From the NCBI GenBank assembly GCA_015227615.1, contig JAALGZ010000001.1:2418001-2482000 (forward strand): 64,000 nt of DNA. The letters are read 5' to 3'. Source of the stretch: Labyrinthula sp. Ha (Eukaryota; Sar; Bigyra; Labyrinthulida; Labyrinthulaceae). Below, in pieces: positions 11,001-22,769 of this stretch (within the stretch, counting starts at the first letter, position 1; every line of letters starts with the position of its first letter). The position numbers and the translations under genes were made by a program. The notes beneath the pieces are model-generated. The model worked only from the letters and a program-made list of their open reading frames with translations. It ran no database searches and was not told the origin of the DNA.

Positions 11001-13776
11001 TCCTTATGAAGATGGGACGTAACTCTGCATAAGTATGAGAAAAAACAGGATTCAAATATAGTTTTACAAGAAATCCATCGAAGTCTTGGGTGTATTACCT
11101 TAGCCAAGGCCAAGAGACTAATTGATTATATTCAGAGTTTATACCTGTTTTCATTTATGTGAATCACAAAGTTTCTTATTGTGCTAGAGTGTATTTTTAT
11201 ATTTAGTAATAATAAGAGTAAAAAAACTTTGTTATTATAGATAGCAAAATTTTCATTTGCTTGTGAAATTCTGTTTATTAATTTTCAAATTTTTCATATG
11301 GAGTTGACCGTTCTTATGGCCTCGCATCTTAAGAAGAATTCATAGTTGGCTTCACTTACAAACATAATAAATATTCTAGTATTATTGATAGTTAACTTTC
11401 ATATTATTTCTTAAAATAGTACGATATGGATAATGATTCACGTTTCAATTAAAATGCTTTGAACAGGTCCACAATTTAGCAACTGGTTTAGAAGTACAGA
11501 AATCCGTATTATGTACATCACTTAACGTGCAATTTTATTGAGTTTAGTTTCCTTTGATTAGCTAAGTAACAGCTAGTATACTGTCTTAGATAAGCGGAGA
11601 ATTATTTTCTCATATAAGATTTTCAATTATATCCCTTTGACTTATGAAAAAGCTAGTAGCTCTCTCGCATCTACAGTCTTAATGGAAGAGTACACCTTGT
11701 ATATGGCTATTAAGGATTCTGTTCCGGTATTAAAGTTTATCTTCACTCAAAACTAGACGTATATTCTTGCTTGAAAGTTTTGGTTATATCAGCTTAGCTC
11801 TGAAAAGTGATTTTTACTCCTTGCAAGAAATTCGGGTATATGCTTTTTAATTATTTCTTATCTCTAAGATGGATTTTCTGTAAAGAAATACTTTGCTCCA
11901 AACAGATAGAAAAACTTACAGATCACAAATTGGGGGATAAAATCACTAACTCCATAGAATAAAACTTTTCCATCCAATAAATCTAGTTGCTATGCTGTAG
12001 CTTATTTTATTACTGGTAGTTTCCTAGTTTCTGGTCATGTATCATGGTTATTGGCGTGCTGCAATATCTCATAATAGATTATCCTAGTCGTATTAAAATT
12101 GATGGGGTTTTGCTGCACACATTTAATCCTTAACAGAGTATACATTCGCACAATAAGTATTTCAAAACTAAGTTAGAGACTGACACAATGAAAATTTGAT
12201 GGGTTTTCCAACTCCATACATTATGCATTGAATGGCCATTGAAGAGCTACGTTCATATGCTCCTATTTTGGAATCTTCTCTCAAAATTTTATTATGGATT
12301 GTTCTTACCTCCTTAAATAAGAAAAACCTATTTTTTAGTAATTAGATAGAATCCTGTTTTGTTATAAATATTTAAGGGAATTTGCTGTTAATGTTTATTT
12401 CAAATGAATAGACAACTCATATGATTATCAAGGAATGGTGGCGGTAAACTTAACTGACAAAATGTATAACTATTTATATTATTACTGCGCTGACGGAGAA
12501 GTTGCAAAATTTATTATTACAATATATATTTCAACAAAATAAATAAGTATCTGCAACATATTACGATATATGCTTAGAATAATTTAATAGAAGAATCAGA
12601 TGATGCCATTTATTTTTCAGAAAAAATCTTCCAAGCAAAGAAATAGCGGTTTTGAATTTTTGAAATCAAAAGGAAGCATATTTTCAGCAATAGTATCCAG
12701 TTCCTGGTAAATTTCGCCAGATTTTGATACAAACAGAGCCACTAGTGGTCTTTTTTGCTACTTCAAGTAACAATAGGGGAGAAATATCTTACTACTTATG
12801 GTGCACTACAATAAGAGAAACTTATTATCAATGAGTTCAGCAATATGCTCCTTATCTATTAAACAGCATAGGAAAATATTCTGAATATTTTACAGCCTTT
12901 CTTGTAGGCAAACTATATCCAAAGTGTTTTAACATATACAAACAGATGTTATTACTCTCAGCATAAATGTCCAAAAGGGTGCGAAGGGGGAGGGAACTCA
13001 AAGCATGAAGCTTTCAAACTATGTTATTTGAAAATTGCTTTGATTACAATAATGGAAATAATCTTACTGAAAAAATATAAATGCTATCATTAACATGGTA
13101 TAGACTAAACTAATAAAAAATTTCCCCTTTTATTATTATAATCAGATTAACTTTACTTAGAGCAAGCTCAAGGGGAACCATAAGAAAAGCCTTCTTATTT
13201 TAGGTTATCCCTACTGCCAGAGTTTTGCATACTTCTTCTAGTCTAAAAAAGGTTACCGAAAACATATGTAATTAAAATTTAATTAAGACATACCATGAGT
13301 GTTCATTACTAGTAAGAATTGGGATCTCAATGGAAATAAATACTAGTTGGTACTCTTCATGTCGACAAGATCTCAAACAACTCCCTCTTTCCCCCGTAAA
13401 TATGTCTACTAAAAGTAAATATCCCCTCCACAGAGTCTATTGAAGTCATAATACATAGTATTTATGCTATCAATTAATTATAATAGTGTTTGGTTTCTCC
13501 ACTCTTAGGTCTTGTGGCTTGAGTACTTAACCCCTGCAAGTTGGTTATATCCATATCAGTTTTACTAAATTCACAACATGTAATCAACCTAGCACATTTT
13601 TCGCTTTTCTATCTTTTATTTTTTTAAGATTCATATTTTCCAAGTCTTCCATAAAATATATGTAGTATAGTGTAGAATTCCAAATCTTGCTAACACTACT
13701 ATTTCGATCTCTTTTTCCGCTGGAATTCTTTGAACTAGCACTTTCAATGTGACATTACCATCGCATACCTACAAAA
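8004..13776. other. Gene-poor AT-rich stretch, about 5.8 kb
   Basis: No supported gene. Open frames are short (for example 9194-9442 and 10825-11022) and lack motifs, regular composition or splice partners. No tandem array, terminal inverted repeat pair or RNA gene stood out by eye. It may contain decayed repeats that need a library search. Confidence 0.5.
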
Positions 13777-16135
13777 ATGTTGCAGATTCAGAAATATGAA
13801 GATACTGCGCGAAAAGTGCTGGCAAGAATCAAACTAGTAGAAGATAGCGAAACAGTAACCCCTAAAGTAGATTTGACCGCAAATACGTTTATTTCTGTTT
13901 ATATTTTGCTGAGAAAAAATGAAATTCGTTTAACTGAGAAAGAAGGAAAGGTTACATTGTCTTTCATAGAAACTGTTTGTAATGAAAAGTTCCTACCTTT
14001 ACTAAACGAACTGAGCTCAAACTATCATCCTTTAGTTTCATCAATATTCTCCTTGAAGAATATTCTAATAAATCGCAATGCCTCCAGTAGGTTGGTTGAC
14101 AGACTACTGCCAACGTTTTTTGCCGGTTTGTTTGTCGAAATTTTCTCGCTGCCTCTTGATTCCAAAAACAACCATGACACACGGAAAGCTTTGATGATAT
14201 ATACTCTGGAAAAAGTTACTTTAACTGGCGAGGTAAATTGTTTCTTTAAGAGCTTACTGACGTTTATTAAAGAAAATAACCTAACTTTAAAGAAAATAGA
14301 AAACTTGGCGACTATATTTGTGGCTTTCAAGGCAGAATCGATAAAGTTTTATCGTTTTCTCTTGTCTATTTTTTCTTCAGTTGAAATTTTATTTTCTGAT
14401 CGTTCAGATTCAGAAGAAAGTTTTTCTGTAACCATAATTATAAATACACTGTCGATATTATTAAAACAGTTTGTCAAAGACATAATTTCAATATTCATAG
14501 AAGAAGATTTTGATTGCAGAACTTTGTTTATTTTCCTCAAATCAATTTTGAAGGAAAAAATAGATTACACGGACTCATCAATAAAGAAACTGTTTTCTTT
14601 TCTTGTCCAGAGGACTACCCTCCAAGATGTAGACGTGAGAAAACAAAGCAAGTTGACTTATTTAATGGTCTATTCCCTCCAGCAACTTCGCCTCTCGAGT
14701 GAGGATTTTGATTTTATGAGCAATTCATTGGTTGATTCCTTTTCCTCCTTTCTAGATTCCCAAGTAAAAGAAATAAGAATAAATGGAATGCTGATTCATG
14801 AAGCTGTATATTCAAGTGCCCCTTGCTCAAAATTAGAGAAAGGACCAGAGTTTGAAGAACTTCAGATATACAAGAAGCACCAGAAGTTCTCTGAACAGAG
14901 TTATTTTCGTATTGAGAAAGAAATTCAAGAGTTCATTAATGGCTCTATAGTCTACTCTCCAAGGAAATCCAAGGAAAATCCTGCCAAGTATATCAAGAAG
15001 ATTCCTTTTTCCCCTTGGAAGGACTTCGAGGGTGAAAATCCCCAGTTTGAAAGTGATTCTGACGATGATTCCGAGGCAGATTTTGAACCAACAATAGAAG
15101 CAGAAAAAAGTCAACGTAACTTGATTCTCCACTATAAACTTCATTTTATCCCTGATTACATCCAGGCTTTTACTGAATACAAGGAGAATGACATGAAGCG
15201 TTATGAAGTTGCTCTGTATTCACTGCCCGAAAAGATTAAGCGCAAACCCATAGAATTGAACGTATACGGGGTTGAACTTGGTAAAGTCTTATTTGAGCTA
15301 CAAGATAGATTTAAAACCAAGGAGTTCCCTCAAAAACGACTTGAGTGCTTGGTTAACTTGACAACAGCAATCCCAACTCTCATGGCTGACGTTTGCCACA
15401 ATGAGCTCTTTGGACCCCAACAGTTTCTTCTTACAAGGAGGACATCTCTTCAGGTTCTGTACCTTTCTGCGGTTCAACTTTCTTCCATGCTTCAAATCGA
15501 TGAAGAAAATAACGACGAGCTCGATAAACGGCTAATTGACGTTGCTGCGGCTGGTAACGAGGGTAAAAGTTTAGGGAGAATCATTCGCAGGAAGGTCTCA
15601 AGAGCAGTACCGTTTGTATTTTTTCTTATCTCTTAGATAGGAAAGCAAAGTTTTGTTGAAAATAAGTTTACTCCTGTTGCAAAGAGTTTTATTCTTCCCT
15701 TACTGCGGCAAGTTGACACTATGAGCCTTATCTTTAAAGAACCACGTATATCTTGAGTTAGTTTTATTTTTAGAATTGTTGGCACAGTTGATTAGCACTT
15801 TAAGTGTAATGTTGCAGACAATCAGCGAGGGATATGTTGCTGTTCAATTAATGAAAGAATGTAAAGAACTATTTTGGACATTTCGTGATTCTAAGGAAAC
15901 AGAAGTTAGACGCGCTTCTATTCATGCCCTTGTAGTTCTCTTTGTCGGCTTACAATCTTCTCTGAAGTTCGAAAGTGACAACCTCACATCAAATTTTCTC
16001 TGGGAAGTTAGCAAGAAGATGCAAGAGGTTAGACATTTAGACCCTGATTTTCATTGTAGAGACATTGCTGAGAACTTTTGCTCCAATGTCGCCGTGAAGA
16101 CTGAACCCTTGTATCTACGGAGAAGAAGCAACTAA
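13777..16135 (+). CDS. TELO2: TELO2/Tel2-like protein (TTT complex subunit), three exons
   Basis: Predicted 766-residue HEAT-type helical protein. The exons are 13777-15606, 15637-15745 and 15774-16135, with introns of 30 and 28 nt. The diagnostic part is residues ~470-575: RYEVALYSLPEKI, then KVLFELQDRF, an AxPTLMADV helix and a QVLYLSAVQLSS helix. This matches the conserved C-terminal Tel2 domain. Exon 2 adds KFTPVAKSFILPLL, which fits the segment that follows that domain in Tel2 proteins. TELO2 works with TTI1 and TTI2 and HSP90 to fold and stabilise PIKK kinases such as ATM, ATR and mTOR. An acidic linker with Asp/Glu/Ser runs lies near residues 425-450, a place where Tel2 proteins are phosphorylated by CK2 in other species. 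The start is the first in-frame ATG. It is convergent with the Rho gene. Confidence 0.8.
15607..15636 (+). other. 30-nt first intron of TELO2
   Basis: GTACCG donor and CTTAG acceptor with a T-rich 3' half. Its removal links the Tel2 domain in frame to an exon that is otherwise closed by a stop. The second intron (15746-15773, 28 nt, GTATAT..TTTAG) behaves in the same way. Confidence 0.75.
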
Positions 16136-16198
16136 AGTGTTAAATTCTAAAGTCAAGCAGGGATATACAAACCAAATTCTTTATTTACTTGACTCAAC
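16136..16198. terminator. Shared 63-bp 3' region of TELO2 and the Rho gene
   Basis: The two genes converge here. On the minus strand an AATAAA (16185-16180) lies 14 nt after the Rho stop and is a good polyadenylation signal. No equally clear signal is seen for TELO2 on the plus strand. Transcripts from the two strands probably overlap. Confidence 0.5.
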
Positions 16199-16888
16199 TT
16201 AGAATAACACGCAACAGCCTCCAGACTGGGCCTTATTTCCTGCAGCTACGGCTTTCCCTTTCTTGCCACTTTTCCTTGCCTTAAGTCTTTCATAGGCTAG
16301 GTATATCGCTCCATCAAAGGTTTCTTTCAATCCTTGCTGTAACAAGGCAGATACCTCAAAGAATTTAGCTGCATTTGTTGCATTCTTTAGCTTCTTTCCT
16401 TCTGCTTGTGAAACGCAATCAGTCGCACCACCTTGTTCTCTTATATCCACCTTGTTCCCAACAATGATAAATGGTACGTCTTTCTCACCTTTCTCCTTGA
16501 TATCTTTCACCCACTTAGATTCCACGTTATCAAATGACTCTCTGTCAATCACAGAGTAAACCACCAGGAACACATCAGTGCCGGTGTATGACAGAGGGCG
16601 CAGAACATCGTAATGCTCAGCGCCAGCAGTATCCCAAAGCGCGAACGTAAAGGACTCACCATTAACATCCAGTTGCGTCTCGTAGTTGTCAAAAACTGTA
16701 TCTTAAGTAAAAGACAAAGACAATATACCTGTAGGCACATATTCAGTGGGAAACTTATCAGTCGTGTATACTAGCAGAAGACAGGTTTTTCCAACAGCGG
16801 CGTCACTAAACTAAACCAAGTTAAACGTTTACCCTATTGCCACACATTTTACGCTGTTTGGGTCTTTGGGTTGTGCAGGGGATGCCAT
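16199..16888 (-). CDS. Rho-family small GTPase, predicted hydrolysis-deficient, three exons
   Basis: Predicted 209-residue protein. The exons are 16888-16833, 16805-16729 and 16695-16199; the introns are 27 and 33 nt. Rho features are clear: P-loop at residues 19-26, the Rho effector loop YVPTVFDNYE, switch II DTAG, RPLSY, NKVD, VSAL, a lysine-rich tail and the C-terminal CaaX box CVLF, which predicts geranylgeranylation and membrane location. Two residues are unusual. The P-loop reads GDAAVGKT, with Ala at the position of Rac Gly12, and switch II reads DTAGAEHYD, with Ala at the position of Rac Gln61. Both positions are required for efficient hydrolysis, so this protein may stay GTP-bound as Rnd and RhoH proteins do. 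The second intron was placed so that PTVFDNYE is continuous; an alternative AAG acceptor would add two residues. Confidence 0.9.
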
Positions 16889-19800
16889 TTGTTCGATCTA
16901 TGGGGAGTTTATCTGTCTGTGTTTTTTGTTTTTTTTTGTTGATCAACGATTAAATTTTAATATCGGGTGTTTCGTTAGATCGAAGTGAAGATTGGAGATT
17001 TTGTAGTGAACGTTTTTTGGTTTACAGAGGAGATGGATGAGAAATTTGAGTCGAAGATAAAGAAGTCGGTTAATTTCATAATATTATAGGAAGTTTTCTT
17101 GCTTTCTGGGATTTATACTCAAACTATTGACTGAATATGAATTCGGATATATATATATATATCGAAAAGGTGTTTTCTTGAAAGAGCTAAAGTATTCTTA
17201 TATTGTGTTTACATGATTTATTCTATTTCTCTTGCAATGCTTTTTCCTTGGAGCTAGACCTCAGACAAGGTTGCTTTAAGGGATAATGGTACTCTATTTG
17301 ATAGAACTTAAACTAGCAAGGGATTGAGTAGATGTAGTTTACTCTAAGACTTGTACTGAAAGACATTTTGTTTACTACGCGTGCTCTCATTTGACCATTG
17401 CTCTTGCGGAAGGTTCATCAGGACCGTTGCCTCTAGTAATAGCAGTCAACTAATAACCCATGCTCTCATCTCTTATGTTAATAGAGTTTAACTTCCAGGA
17501 GACTTGCTTCTTTCGGGTTTTATATCTAGCAGAAACTTTTTCTACTTGTAATGTGTTGCAGAAACATTTCTTCTTGTCTTGTTAATGCTATGAGGAATCC
17601 TATGTACACAGACCCATCCTCTCATCTTCATGAGCATGGGTTCAAAATCGTGGGATAAGCTTCAAAACCTAATTCATAATTCCTTAACCTGAGAGACATA
17701 GCATAACTTTAAGAAAAAGGTTGAAACATTACCTCTCATTTGTACACGACTACTCTGCATTTTTACTAACTCATGGTATCACTTGGAACCAATGAAATTA
17801 GATAAAGCAGTTGTGCCATCATCACTTCCACTAAGTATTCTGTAAGCTATTCAACAAGCTTACAGATAAGGGCATTTATATCCATGAATAGAAGGACTGG
17901 TTCTTTTGCTCGTGTGTTCACAAGATAATCAATGTTCAATGAAGAGGAAGAAAGAACTTTTTCTTGTGATCTCTCTATCTTGCACTGCTAATTACGATAC
18001 CATGAAAAACATGTCTTCATAAAACAACGTACAAACATCATGTAGATGCTTCATAATGAAAGATTTTGGAGATATGCAATTTATATTTCTCAAGGGGACC
18101 AATTTCATACACGTGGACATGAAACACGCTACAACAAAATCATACTATAGAAACCCTTTCTAACTGCAAAAAATTAAATTACTTTATTTCCTAGTCAGAA
18201 TCTTTGTCACTTTAAATTTGCTTTTACAATCAATATTGAAGCACAAGAAACTAAATCGATCTTGGACATAGGTTACTCAATCTTAAATAACTCCAAGCAT
18301 AGAATTAATTTACGAGAGCAGCAGTTTACTACATTACACTTTTCCTTACGCTGGTATCTTAGCGAAACCCAAATCCAAACATATTGTGGCTTGTTTTCTT
18401 TACTATAATCTTTTTGGAGCCCTTGAGAGAGCAAAAATAGAAACTTAGAAACCAAACTGACTGGAAGGTGGGTTAATTAATCTATGATGATGAGTGAAAT
18501 TAAGAAAAAGAATTTAATAGAAATAACTTATTTTGACCGGTAACTTTTTTTTCAGAGAGTTTAACTGTTTTGTCTAAAACAATGTTTCTGAACATCAAAT
18601 GGACGTGTAGGGTTTTTCTTAAAAACATTTATCCAACATATGTAAAAAAAATAAATGAAGTACAGCATTTTCTGAAAGATAAAAACGTTAATTATTTCTC
18701 CTTTCTGGTTTCAATAAGTAAACAAAGAAAAGAATTAAATCGTATAGGTCTTACCATCTTAAGGAAATATTAGATTCAACAGTTCTATCGTCCATATTGA
18801 CAGTGAAGATAGTGTGTAAGAATACCCATAGTCAATTCGAATGTTGAAAGAACTAAGCGGCAAGCACTCAAACAGTTATATTTGCAAGCTTCCTGATTCA
18901 GTTTAGTAAATTTTACTTGAATAAGTTAATTTGGTTCAGAATGATTTGAATCAAAGGATCTTTGAAGGTTTCTTACATGACAAATGAGTAACATGGGGTG
19001 CAGCTAATCAGAAGAAATGCAGACTCTCTTCCAGTAGCCCACCCCTTATTAGTCAAACCAAACTTAGAGTCATTTGAAAATTTCTTCTACTGTTCATATA
19101 TTATAGTCCAACACTCCCATAATTATATCTTTCCTCTGTGTCTAGATACATGCGAGTTGAAATTCAATGGTAATTGACCTTGGGTCTGTCTAGATACTAT
19201 TGCGTCGACTATCAACAGTATTTTCCTAAATTCGACTCATTTACCTATATCTCGAAGGCTTTGTAGTTTCTGTCGACTTTAAATTTTATAAAAGTATAGT
19301 TTTTTGGTCGTTAGAATCATTAGATAAAGTTTTCATGAAAACCTTAATATTTTTGTTCTGCATCTTCATCCTGCTAAGGAAAACCTGGCTATTTTCTTCA
19401 TCAATTTCACTTTGTCTACAATCAATCGGTGTCAAACATCTAAAATAATGAAAAACTATGGGTCTAAATTCAGTAATGGTAGAACTTAAGGCTCTAATGC
19501 TTCCTCTTCCAAGCTCATTTGCGACATTTCATTCTATGGTAGTGTTTAGATTTCATGCGGTTATAGTCACACACTCATCCCCCAACCTTTTCCCCATAAT
19601 ATGTATTATTTACATTTTGGTAGGTAAGTAGATTCATTTTGTTCTCTGATTTCTTTTAAAGTTTTCAACTATTCAAGTTTTTTTGCGCTATATTACTTTC
19701 TATACTTCTCAGGAAGCTCTAAATTCGGCTTAGTTAGGATTTAGAAACTAACCAGAACTGCTGCTCTTAACTAGATTTAAAATACCTGATATTTTTTTGT

Positions 19801-22468
19801 GGTTACGTAAGATCATTCTGTAGGTATTCTAGTTGGTTTTGCTACTCTGGTATTGTAATCGCATTACTCGTCTATAGTAGTTATTAATGACTGTGCTCAA
19901 TTACATAAGAGAGAGTGAAAAAAAAACTGAAAGCAGAAGCTCACAGATAACATATTTGATATATAAGAAAATCCACGTGATTGACTAATATTTAAGACTC
20001 TCTTCAGAAACGTCTATATGAGATGTATTAAAATTTTGTAGATGTCTGAAGTATCTGCTTGATAAGCCTGACAATTTTCACCTTCCTCTTACATCTACCT
20101 TTTTCGAGTGTTTACTTTTCCGAGGAGAGATCTATATCATGTGCCTGGCTAAACTTGGAGATAAAGAGAGCAAATCCAGGTTATATGTGCTTCTAAGATG
20201 TATTTGAAGTTCTGTTCTACCTTTTCTTGACCCTGGATACTCAGGTTGGAACGAAATGTCTCTTATGTCTTCTTTGCGCGACTCCCTATATGTTCTAAAT
20301 ATATGTTCTGAGGAGAAGCATCATCTGTTTTATTTTCACATGGTGGAGAGTTGTGGTGTTTAGTTTCCTTTGTGGTTTCTTGAAAAACATCTATTAATTT
20401 TACCTACTATAAGGTTTCTATAATGCGTTCAAACTTTGATAGTTGGTTGATTGCTGAAACAACTCCAATGATTGGTATCCCAGGGAAATTTACTTTCCAA
20501 TTTGAAATACTACGGAGCAAATATAGACTCTACTATTTTTTTTATATCTAGCTCATCATCTCACTCTTCCTTAATTTTGGTTTCTCATTGCAGAGTCAAT
20601 AGTTTTCCTCCTGCCCCTCTATGTTTTATTCTCGATTACCATCTTTCTAACTAAGAATCCCAGGAGTTTTCGCTTCATACATTAGAGATTACAAACTGCG
20701 ACACTAGTTTTCTCGCAGAAAAAGGATTAGGTCTTGAGCTTTAGTAGGCGGTTTTTACAACTCTGTTACATTGCGTTGGACTAAAAGATCTCTCTTCTTT
20801 TCATTTCCTAAGAAATTCTGTTGTGTAGTTCCAGAATCCACCAGATTCCCCTCCTTCATATAACTGAAGTTAATTTTGTAAGCTCTGTAGCACTGAGATT
20901 GCCTGTGTAGATGCAGATGATATTCAATCATTTTCTAGACTGACGCACATGCCTCGGTACTTCGCTGGAAGATGAGGTAGGATATAAATATTCAAAAATT
21001 GGCTGCTCGTTGTATTCTTGTATCATTTAAAGGTTTCAAAATTTAAGTTTCTAAATGGACAGCATATAGTGGCTATATTAAACAGCTTATGCAACCACCG
21101 GTGTAAAAAAAGCAGCTCCCGCTTTTGCCCACTATTTGTAAACTACAGAATGTTATTGTTTAATCTTAACTCTCCAAGAAAATAGTTAAGGAGAGAAAAT
21201 TATTAGATATTAATAATTGATTTAAGAATAGTATCAGTTTTGAAGTTTTGGGTAATAATCTTTTCTTCGTATAAAAAACAAGATTAAAAGAAGATATTTC
21301 CAATTCTCAGGGCTTAGTTCCATCCCAGCCATATTCATGGTTTTCTGGGTTCCTCATATGAGATGAGATTAACGATATAAGTTCCTTAAGAAAATGACCA
21401 GAGTATAGCATTACCCTAATTCCTCCCCAAGGGCATGAATTTTAGTTAATTTCGCTGCAGCAAAGGTTTTCTCATAGCTTTGCTTAAACACTACCTGGAT
21501 TTGTTCGCCTAAGATCAGGGTTATGTAAAAAGATTATAGGACTTATATTACGGCGAAAAGGAATATATAATAAATTCATTGTGTTTTAGCTTTAACTCCT
21601 TGAATCTCGACTTATCTTAGAGAAAGAAGTGGATTTTATACTCATGCAAGATTACCTTAATAACTAGACAGTTTCCCAGATACCGTTGATAAATGAGACC
21701 TATGGTATTTGGAATAAGCTTTTTAAATTCTGTTTACCAAGTTTCTACATTTTTATAATTCTTATGAACTCTTTTTATACTATTGTAGTGTACACAAGAA
21801 AACTGACTTACTATAAGCTTCTAAATAGCTTTTAAAGCTGTATAGTGCAGAATATTGACAGTATGAATTTTCTTCCTGAGGAATAATTACCTCCCTATAA
21901 GATTTTAGTTAGTTGAACATTTTTCATCGATATAACAATGTCTTGGTTATTCCCTTTAATTTTGTCACCTACGTGCGAGCATGTTCATTAAACGGAAAAC
22001 TTCCAGATTAGTTCTGTTTTCAGGTTCCTTCAATCTTTATGGTGATTAAAACTTACTTACCAATCTAGTATAGTATACCTCCCTCTCTAGTTACGAATAT
22101 GTATAACTATGGCCGTCATGTGTGTAGCGCGTTAATCATAAGCCAAAGAATTAAGTAAAACACTAGCCTGTCCCTAAATTTGCTTTACGCTTCCAGTTCT
22201 CTTAGTGCATTTTTGTGAAAATTAATTATGAAAAAAATTGTAGAAATTTTCATGTAATTGTTTACAAAAATCTTTCAAATTGATTTATATATCCAAAGGT
22301 ATTTTCTGTGCAGGAAAAGTAAGTCTGGTGAGAGTGTTTCAAGTTTAACAGAAAACATTTTCATTGGATCTTTTATCCAACCAAAATGAAGCAAATTGTA
22401 GTTTGAGAACATCGTGAAGAAAAGATAATCCAATCTAAAAACTGAAAGATAGCGGAAGAATCTATATA
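16889..22468. other. Gene-poor AT-rich stretch, about 5.6 kb
   Basis: No supported gene. It holds the Rho 5' flank, a short AT microsatellite (17147-17162) and several near-repeats of a CTCTCAT-type motif between about 17380 and 17750. Open frames (18570-18773, 20472-20654 and others) show no motifs. Confidence 0.5.
17147..17162. repeat. Short (AT)n microsatellite
   Basis: About eight AT units in the 5' flank of the Rho gene. It is an ordinary simple repeat. Confidence 0.8.
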
Positions 22469-22741
22469 ATGACTGAGACTGCAAGTCAACCTGAACCTGA
22501 GAGAATTGAGCTAACTGATGCAGAGAAGAATATTATCCTTAGTAAATTGTCTCAGGAAAAGCGGGAAGAGTTAATCCAGCTTCTCAAGATTTTTAAGGAA
22601 ATTGAAGACGAAGTAAGTGATCCTATTCTAGCAGATATACCCGCCAACGCTGAGTATGACAAAATGAGATCTGAATTCTTTAAACAAGAGGAAAAATTAT
22701 ACCAAGAAGGCAGAAAAAAAGCCCTTGAACTTAAGAAGTAA
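22469..22741 (+). CDS. Small charged helical protein, unknown
   Basis: A 90-residue acidic protein read from an ATG. After a Pro/Glu-rich start, residues 16-50 alternate charged and hydrophobic residues as in an amphipathic helix or coiled coil. Residues 63-90 form a second charged helix ending in a Lys-rich tail. No catalytic or zinc motif is present and I do not recognise the family. The stop lies only 28 nt before the ATG of the next gene on the same strand. The bases around the stop look like a donor and a nearby acceptor, but no splice through them joins the two frames, so I keep two genes. A shared transcript is possible. Confidence 0.55.
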   Translation: MTETASQPEPERIELTDAEKNIILSKLSQEKREELIQLLKIFKEIEDEVSDPILADIPANAEYDKMRSEFFKQEEKLYQEGRKKALELKK

Positions 22742-22769
22742 GTGTTTTCAGTTTGACCGTTAAAACAAA

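Noticed and set aside
18040-18110. Short reading reminiscent of a Ty1/copia reverse-transcriptase motif
   Set aside because: One motif of about 15 residues only, with no terminal repeats or other domains nearby. If real it is a deeply decayed LTR-element fossil; it is not supported as a feature.
22741-22756. Splice-like GTAAGT...TTTTCAG across the stop of the 90-residue protein
   Set aside because: It would be a 14-nt intron and would lead into the wrong frame of the zinc-finger gene. Two separate genes fit better.
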